Assembly: GCA_035315185.1 (NCBI GenBank)
Contig: DATFYE010000113.1
Coordinates: 1-64,000, forward strand
Reading direction: 5' to 3'
Source of the DNA: JADGQN01 sp035315185
Lineage (GTDB): Bacteria > Desulfobacterota > Syntrophorhabdia > Syntrophorhabdales > WCHB1-27
Length of the DNA stretch: 64,000 bases
Shown here: positions 58,817 through 64,000 of the stretch, piece after piece
Layout of the letters: each line of letters starts with the position of its first letter
Numbering within the stretch: position 1 is the first letter of the stretch
The notes under the pieces: model-generated
Told to the model about the DNA's origin: nothing
What the model saw: the letters and a program-made list of their open reading frames with translations, nothing else
Database searches by the model: none
Program-made: the position numbers and the translations under genes

Positions 58817-60157
58817 TTAATGACGGCATCCCTGTTCTTTGCATCCCAAGTCTTGCATCACATCCAGAATCTGATCTGCCACCTCAGCAGCAGTTTCCGA
58901 GACACAGGCCTTTTTGGACTTCAGGTGCTTGAGGACGCGGTCGTAGGCGTCGTCAAGTTTATCGCAGGCCTTTTTAATCTTCCCATCCTCTATCCGATGG
59001 GCTGCTTTGGTGAGCATCTTTTCTACGCTCTTCCATTGGACCTTGCCACAGTTCCCGGTAGCCGTGCCTTCCGTGAGAGCACTGTCAATGAAATCGAGGA
59101 TGTCGGCTATCTCGTCTTGAGGGGAAGGAGGAAAAGCGACAAAAGCTTTCATTATTGGACCTGTATCACTCACACTCATGCTGTTTCCTATTACCACCCC
59201 GCTGTCATTGATGAACGTTCCGTACGCGGAAGTCCATCCAGGCGGCAGCAGCTCAGTGTATATTCCACCGCTATAGATAAAGCCCTTCTGCGTACCACTA
59301 CCGTCAGAGCCGCCTCCGACAACCACGCCATTGTCATTGATGCAGTATGCGTACGCGGAAGTCCATCCAGGCGGCAGCAGCTCAGTGTATATTCCACCGC
59401 TATAGATAAAGCCCTTCTGCGTACCACTGCCGTCAGAGCCGCCTCCGACCACGACCCCGCTGTCATTGATGAAGTATGCGTACGCGGAAGTCCATCCTTC
59501 AGGCAGCGGCTCGGCATACGCCCCGCCCTCGTAAATAAAACTCTTCCAGTTACCGCCTTGGAAACCGACCCCTACCACCGCCCCGCTGTTATTGATCCAG
59601 CTTGCGTAGGCAAAATCCCATCCTTTCGGCAGCAGCTCGGTGTACCTTCCGCTGTTATAGATAAAGCCCTTCTGCGTACCACTGCCGTCAGAGCCGCCTC
59701 CGACCACGACCCCACTGTCATTGATGAACGCTGCGCCGGCGGAAGTCCATCCTTTCGGCAGCAGCTCGGTGTATCTTCCGCTGTTATAGATAAAGCCCTT
59801 CTGCGTACCACTGCCATCGGAACCAGCTCCGACCACGACCCCACTGTTATTAATGAACGCTGCGTACGCGGAAGTCCATCCCGGCGGCAGCGGCATGGTA
59901 TACGCTCCGTCCTCATAAATAAAGCCCTTCCAGTTACCGCCTTGCAAACCGCTTCCGACCACAGCCCCGCTGTCATTGATGGCGTAAGCCTGAACAAAAT
60001 CCAATCCATTCGGCACTAGCTCAGTATAGGTGTAGCTGGCTCCGATCGAGCCAGGCACGAAAATCAAACTGAATATTGCACACAGAAAATATATCAACAA
60101 TGGGCTCACTGACGAAAACCAAAAAACACTCCGCGTTTCTCCCTGTCTCGTGTTCAT
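58817..60157 (-). CDS. Secreted HAF-repeat protein with Cys-containing tail
   Basis: 446 aa from ATG 60,157 (GAGGGGGCGG ribosome site). A signal sequence (SPLLIYFLCAIFSLIFVPGSIGAS) is followed by seven repeats of about 43 residues of the HAF type, each with a (F/W/A)IN(D/N)SG.VVG core and GFIY..G.YTELLP.GW. The last ~100 residues form a separate helical domain with six Cys, ending LGCKEQGCRH. HAF proteins are extracellular beta-propeller-like proteins of unknown role. Its DNA repeats are 85-95% alike, so copy number may vary. Sits inside the peptide-modification locus, possibly as target or partner. Confidence 0.8.
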   Translation of the reverse strand: MNTRQGETRSVFWFSSVSPLLIYFLCAIFSLIFVPGSIGASYTYTELVPNGLDFVQAYAINDSGAVVGSGLQGGNWKGFIYEDGAYTMPLPPGWTSAYAAFINNSGVVVGAGSDGSGTQKGFIYNSGRYTELLPKGWTSAGAAFINDSGVVVGGGSDGSGTQKGFIYNSGRYTELLPKGWDFAYASWINNSGAVVGVGFQGGNWKSFIYEGGAYAEPLPEGWTSAYAYFINDSGVVVGGGSDGSGTQKGFIYSGGIYTELLPPGWTSAYAYCINDNGVVVGGGSDGSGTQKGFIYSGGIYTELLPPGWTSAYGTFINDSGVVIGNSMSVSDTGPIMKAFVAFPPSPQDEIADILDFIDSALTEGTATGNCGKVQWKSVEKMLTKAAHRIEDGKIKKACDKLDDAYDRVLKHLKSKKACVSETAAEVADQILDVMQDLGCKEQGCRH

Positions 60158-60421
60158 GTCCGCCCCCTCCCTCGTGGGCTGGCAATGCGGTTGTTGCTGG
60201 TGTGCTCCCGGTAACCTCCCTCGGTACACTCTTCTCACATGACCGTTCTCTGCAGACACCTACTACATATTATCGGACAAAATGCTCCTAGATGTTATAG
60301 GCAGCGGACAAATGAGTCGGGGATGCTGGGCGGCGAATTGTCAACGCCCGACAATTGCAAGTACGTCCAAGGCAGGGGATGCCTTGCTCTGCTCACCCCG
60401 GGTGTGTAACTGCCGTTGCTC

Positions 60422-60487
60422 TCAAGAGCACAGGCATTTGTGACCGTGTAAGGAGATGAAAATTTGGATACGCCGAAATTCGTCCAC
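60422..60487 (-). CDS. 21-aa frame after scmD-like gene, candidate peptide
   Basis: A GTG frame 11 bases after the ScmD-like stop encodes a short peptide ending HGHKCLCS, with AGGG upstream. An overlapping TTG frame from 60,489 would give a 64-aa product containing NFGVSKFSSPYTVTNACALE. Either could be the precursor expected next to a PqqD-type carrier; neither has independent support. Confidence 0.2.
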   Translation of the reverse strand: MDEFRRIQIFISLHGHKCLCS

Positions 60488-60498
60488 AACGTTTGGCC

Positions 60499-60786
60499 CT
60501 ATGTCTCGCTGCTGCCGATCCTGGCGAGGCCCGTTGCAACCAGTTCATCAACAAACGCCTCGATATGGTCCCTGACGTCCTCTGGCACGTCTTCAGCATG
60601 CTCGCGAGCCTTTTTCAGGATAGCGTCCAGAGTGTGCTCGCCATCCAGGAGCTTCCAGATAAAAACGGCCGAAGGATTGATGCCGACTGCATTGCCCGTC
60701 TCAGGATCGAACAGAATGGCCCAATCATCAAACTCCTCCCGGAGCACGACCCAAGGGTTGGCTGTGGGTTTATCATCGTTTGTCAC
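60499..60786 (-). CDS. scmD: PqqD-like peptide-binding protein, ScmD-like
   Basis: 95 aa from GTG 60,786, which has GGAGAGGCTGAGG ahead (a TTG at 60,822 is also in frame). WVVLREEFDDWAILFDPETGNAVGINPSAVFIWKLLDGEHTLDAILKKA and the C-terminal helix DHIEAFVDELVATGLA are the PqqD/RRE winged-helix pattern (beta hairpin, then 'aldGe.tvdei'). It should bind the leader of a precursor peptide and present it to the SPASM enzymes. Matches what I recall of ScmD. Confidence 0.75.
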   Translation of the reverse strand: MTNDDKPTANPWVVLREEFDDWAILFDPETGNAVGINPSAVFIWKLLDGEHTLDAILKKAREHAEDVPEDVRDHIEAFVDELVATGLARIGSSET

Positions 60787-61175
60787 GACCTCAGCCTCTC
60801 CGATCGTTATTGTCCCAAGCAACGATTATCGCGCTGAAATGGCTATTGGTTGCACGACCTATTGGCACAAAGAATGACATTAAGGGTGACCAGCGTACTG
60901 GCATATCAGAGTATACGATGCATCGGCGCCTGTCGTATAGGCCATAACTTATAAGCTTTTTAAGCCTCTGATTCAAGCAGAAAAACTTATCTTAAGCGGA
61001 CGGTCTGTTTGGTGGCTCGTCCACTATCCTCTGGCTACCGGAAGAGGGTGGGCCCCAAAAAGAACGGACCGGAAAGGATTTGATTATGACGAAAGAGACG
61101 TGCTAAAAACTGAGTATGGAATGGCGCGCCTGGGAGAATTGATATGAAAAGGGGTGGGGGGAAATAATTAGAAAA
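60787..61175. other. Gene-free gap before the AT-rich block
   Basis: No convincing gene. On the minus side, upstream of the ScmD-like start, sequence around 60,940-60,960 is AT-rich and could hold its promoter. Base composition drops sharply after about 61,130. GGTGGGGGG at about 61,153 is the only ribosome-like site before the next gene and is far from its ATG. Confidence 0.3.
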
Positions 61176-63146
61176 ATGACATCAAAAGAAACAATTGATT
61201 GCTTATTTATCCATATACCTAAGTTTACATCTCTTAAGTCTCATGACGTTGGATGCTTAATGATTATGCCAATGGGTGTACTGGCGATCGCAGATTTCAT
61301 TCAGCGACATGGGTACACCTCACGTATAGTCCATTTAGGATTAAAGAAAATAAAAAATCCTGAATTTTCTTTAGAAGACTACATAAAATCTATTGATGTA
61401 AAAATAATAGCCGTGCCTCTCCACTGGTCCGGTCAGTCTTTTAATGTTATTGAGACGATAAAACAAATTAAGTTGATTAAGCCCAGTGTAATTTCGGTAC
61501 TGGGTGGATTTACAGCTAGCTTTTTTGATCAGGAAATTATGAGCCGTTTTGAGAGTATTGATTTTATCATTCGCGGAGAGGGTGAAATGCCTCTTTTAAA
61601 GCTGGTACAGGAATTATCTAAACCGAAGCCCTGTTTGGCAGGTGTGCCCAATCTTGTATGGAGAGACGGGAACAAAATTATCCGAAACGAGCTCCGGTAT
61701 GTAGCTTCTAAGGAAGATATGGATAATCTAACTTTCACCAATTTCGGTTTATTAGAAGAATCGGAGCTGTATGGACGACTGGGTGAAAGGCAGAACCTTT
61801 TTTCTGAAAAGACCATGCCAACCAGAAAATCCTTTTGTCTTTGCATAGGTCGAGGTTGTGCCACCGATTGTACCTTTTGTGGCGGGTCGAAGTTCGCGCA
61901 GAAGCTGGTAAATAACAGAACAATACCTGTTTTTCGTTCGCCGCATAAAGTTCTAGAAGATATCGTAAAGCTAAAGAGTGATAATTTCGATGAAATTTAT
62001 ATTGACTTCGATCCTTATCCTAATGGTAACTATTTTATCGAATTATTCCGCTTAATTAGAAAAGCTAAGGTTGATATTTCATGTACCCTTGCCTGCTGGT
62101 CTCTTCCAAAGAGAGAATTTGTTGACGAATTTAAAAGAACTTTTAAACGGCATTCACAACTCACGATTTCTCCGGAAACAGGATCAGAAAAACTTAGGCA
62201 TTTTCACAGAGGATATTCTTACTCGAACCAAGAACTATTGAATGTCCTTGATTATTTTTATAGAAAAGGTGTATCTTCGCAGATCTATTTCAGCTACCCG
62301 TTGCCATACAGTAGGAAAGGCGATATCAAAGCAACCAATAATCTCGTACGGCAAATAGAGAAAACATTTGGGGGATACAGCAGAGTACTAATTCATGAGC
62401 TTTCATTCGATCCAGCTTCTAAATTGTATTGTGATCCCGGTAAATACAAGATTATAAGCAAGCGGAACAGCTTCTTAGACTATTATCAACAATCAAAGGA
62501 TGATTCAGAGTATATATTTACGGGATATGGTGAGGAAGAATTTAAAGATCTTTTCCTTCCTTGGCGAAAACGGCAACATACAGAGAGGTCTCTTGGAGGT
62601 ATGGCCCAGGCACATTATGCCATCGGACAATATAATGAGGCATTGGCATTAGCCAAAGAGGCTGTGGAGCTGAATAATGAATGGGGACATATTACAATTA
62701 TCCAAAATTGTATTCGTCTGAAAAAGTTCCAAGAAGCCCTGGATGCAATCAAAGTAGCGAAAAAGAAGAGCAGACAGCTTGGATTCTTATCCGAATTACA
62801 GTTCCTAGAGGCCCAGGCACATTATGCCCTCGGACAATATAATAAGGCATTGGCATTAGCCAAAGAGACATCAAAACTTAGACCCGAAATCGAAGAATAT
62901 GATGGTTATTGTTTTCTTGCAGGATCGTGTTTAGAAAAAGGTAAGAAATATTTTGAGGCGATACCAGAGTTGAAAAAAGCAGAAAAGATAAATCCAGAAG
63001 AGGCACAAATAAATTTTTCCCTTTTCAACTGTTACAGAAAGACTGGTCAGAAAGACTTAGCGAATAAAGAGTTAGATAAGTTTTTTCTTAAATTTAAGAA
63101 GCTCAAAACAGCTTCCACTGCTCTGCAACAAATTAATAAACCATAA
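61176..63146 (+). CDS. B12-type radical SAM protein with TPR tail
   Basis: 656 aa. Residues about 8-160 form a cobalamin-binding Rossmann-like domain (PMGVLAIADFIQRHGY, ISVLGGFTASFF, FIIRGEGEMPLLKLV); no DxHxxG is evident, as is usual for this class. Cys228, Cys232 and Cys235 in GRGCATDCTFCGGS bind the SAM cluster, and ISPETGSEKLRHFHRG belongs to the SAM domain. From about residue 475 there are TPR repeats (AQAHYAIGQYNEALALAKEAVEL and a near copy), probably for protein contacts. Methyl transfer or ring chemistry on a protein or peptide is plausible. Markedly AT-rich compared with the scm genes. Confidence 0.85.
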   Translation: MTSKETIDCLFIHIPKFTSLKSHDVGCLMIMPMGVLAIADFIQRHGYTSRIVHLGLKKIKNPEFSLEDYIKSIDVKIIAVPLHWSGQSFNVIETIKQIKLIKPSVISVLGGFTASFFDQEIMSRFESIDFIIRGEGEMPLLKLVQELSKPKPCLAGVPNLVWRDGNKIIRNELRYVASKEDMDNLTFTNFGLLEESELYGRLGERQNLFSEKTMPTRKSFCLCIGRGCATDCTFCGGSKFAQKLVNNRTIPVFRSPHKVLEDIVKLKSDNFDEIYIDFDPYPNGNYFIELFRLIRKAKVDISCTLACWSLPKREFVDEFKRTFKRHSQLTISPETGSEKLRHFHRGYSYSNQELLNVLDYFYRKGVSSQIYFSYPLPYSRKGDIKATNNLVRQIEKTFGGYSRVLIHELSFDPASKLYCDPGKYKIISKRNSFLDYYQQSKDDSEYIFTGYGEEEFKDLFLPWRKRQHTERSLGGMAQAHYAIGQYNEALALAKEAVELNNEWGHITIIQNCIRLKKFQEALDAIKVAKKKSRQLGFLSELQFLEAQAHYALGQYNKALALAKETSKLRPEIEEYDGYCFLAGSCLEKGKKYFEAIPELKKAEKINPEEAQINFSLFNCYRKTGQKDLANKELDKFFLKFKKLKTASTALQQINKP

Positions 63147-63316
63147 AACGTAAAAGTTAAGATCTATCTACCCGCACAGTTCCCGGGGCTCGTCGACGTA
63201 AAAATGCAGTTTATAGTGAAATTATAATTGACCGTCTTCACGATACTCGGAGCCAAGCCCAGGGCTGGCGCCGTTACTCCTTTATACCGCTCTCCGCGAT
63301 TAGCGGCTTGCGATGT

Positions 63317-64000
63317 TCAATGCTCTGGCAGTCTTACCTTTCCCCAGAGAATACTGGTGATTTTCGAACGTGCATCTTTCACCGTTCTGTATTTAGCGGG
63401 ATACTCGGCACGGATCATTTTTGCGATTTCTCCCATTGTTCTTCTGCCGTTACAAAGACTAAAAACTCTGCAGTAAATCTCGGATTCCTGGGTGAGCGCG
63501 GGCTTAAAATCTTCGCGGCCAATTACTAATTCCTCCTTTGTTACATTAAGATTTGTTTGGTCAAAAGTCGCTACCTCAGTTCCGCCCCTTACTATTCTTA
63601 TCTGCCATTGCCAAAACAAATTATCCCTATATGGTATGACTTTTAAAATGTAATACACCACATCATCTTTCTTAAGGCCAATGCTCTCCTGCATCGGAAA
63701 AAAGGTTTGTTTCCAGTGAGTAATGGGTTCCCGGGGCGAGGTTGAAAGGATAACACTCTTAGATAAACCTGCCTTGAAATACCCAACTAATCCATGGAAA
63801 ACGCCTTTTCTGTTAATAATAAATTCTCCTTTAAGTATGGAAGGCGTCCTCTCGTCTTCATAAAAATTAACATGAGAGATTAAAAAAGGGTTGGCAAGAA
63901 AGCTGATTTTACCTGAACAATCTGCTATATATCGATTTGAAACGGCATACTGTTTTACGGATGAGAAATCAAGGCCATAGAGATCTTTATCCCAAATGCC
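63317..64000 (-). CDS. PRMT-like methyltransferase with PqqD-like tail (partial)
   Basis: The frame is open from the window edge to the stop at 63,317 (228 codons); an internal ATG at 63,694 is not the start. DLYGLDFSSVKQY and SPREPITHWKQTFFP are landmarks of the C-terminal barrel of protein arginine methyltransferases, including the THW loop; the SAM-binding half lies outside the window. The last ~60 residues (YCRVFSLCNGRRTMGEIAKMIRAEYP...) look like a PqqD-type winged helix. It suggests a peptide-directed arginine or related methyltransferase. Convergent with the B12-type radical SAM gene and of the same AT-rich composition. Confidence 0.7.
   Translation of the reverse strand, partial: GIWDKDLYGLDFSSVKQYAVSNRYIADCSGKISFLANPFLISHVNFYEDERTPSILKGEFIINRKGVFHGLVGYFKAGLSKSVILSTSPREPITHWKQTFFPMQESIGLKKDDVVYYILKVIPYRDNLFWQWQIRIVRGGTEVATFDQTNLNVTKEELVIGREDFKPALTQESEIYCRVFSLCNGRRTMGEIAKMIRAEYPAKYRTVKDARSKITSILWGKVRLPEH

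Noticed and set aside
58820..60019. 399-aa plus-strand frame opposite the HAF-repeat gene
   Set aside because: Antisense of a repetitive gene; the minus-strand product has a signal peptide, ribosome site and known repeats.

Overview
The window looks like a chromosomal segment of an anaerobic, cytochrome-rich deltaproteobacterium, most like the syntrophic aromatic degraders (Syntrophobacterales or Syntrophorhabdus-type). This rests on protein resemblance, not a database search: two multiheme c-type cytochromes, a split F0 ATP synthase operon, an aryl/acyl-CoA ligase, a molybdenum hydroxylase operon of the 4-hydroxybenzoyl-CoA reductase type, a subtype-B tannase-like esterase and an old-yellow-enzyme/GltD fusion.

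Layout. 0-14.9 kb is mostly core metabolism and energy: an IS transposase fragment at the edge, a small basic protein coupled to a radical SAM enzyme, a tartrate/D-malate dehydrogenase-type enzyme, a 5-heme cytochrome, a methyltransferase, PilZ and pentapeptide proteins, a CoA ligase, a flavoprotein, an SPFH protein, an 18-motif NapC/NirT-anchored cytochrome, and atpZ-atpI-atpB-atpE. A tRNA-Lys(CTT) at 14,972 opens an accessory region (about 15-34 kb) of small genes (Csp, HU, PC4-like, receiver, zinc ribbons), decayed gene pieces, duplicated modules, probable leaderless promoters, a secreted tannase-like esterase, a GHKL-ATPase/Shedu-like nuclease (candidate defence gene), two other PD-(D/E)XK-like proteins and a MITE-like insertion. 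33.7-47.1 kb is a minus-strand metabolic and export block: DUF1847, RidA-like, the flavoprotein fusion, the three-subunit molybdenum hydroxylase and a complete RND efflux system. 48-52.7 kb carries nucleotide-sugar enzymes, a HAD phosphatase and small zinc proteins.

53.0-64.0 kb is the most interesting part: a peptide-modification locus. It has a 69-aa small protein translationally coupled to an S26 (Ser/His) signal-peptidase-like protease, two radical SAM/SPASM proteins and a PqqD-like protein resembling ScmF, ScmE and ScmD of the poorly understood SynChlorMet cassette, an ABC exporter, a secreted HAF-repeat protein, and an AT-rich extension with a B12-type radical SAM-TPR protein and a PRMT-like methyltransferase ending in a PqqD-like segment. 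As far as I recall no precursor peptide has been established for this cassette; three candidates are pointed out here.

Across the window there are three arrays of an unusual modular repeat (162-343, 52,711-52,912, 56,468-56,696): short triloop hairpins whose stem sequence changes from unit to unit while pairing is kept, joined by a constant TTGAGGACC-like linker. Degenerate short-word repeats also occur in intergenic DNA and, at 54.7-54.8 kb, run into the coding start of the scmF-like gene.
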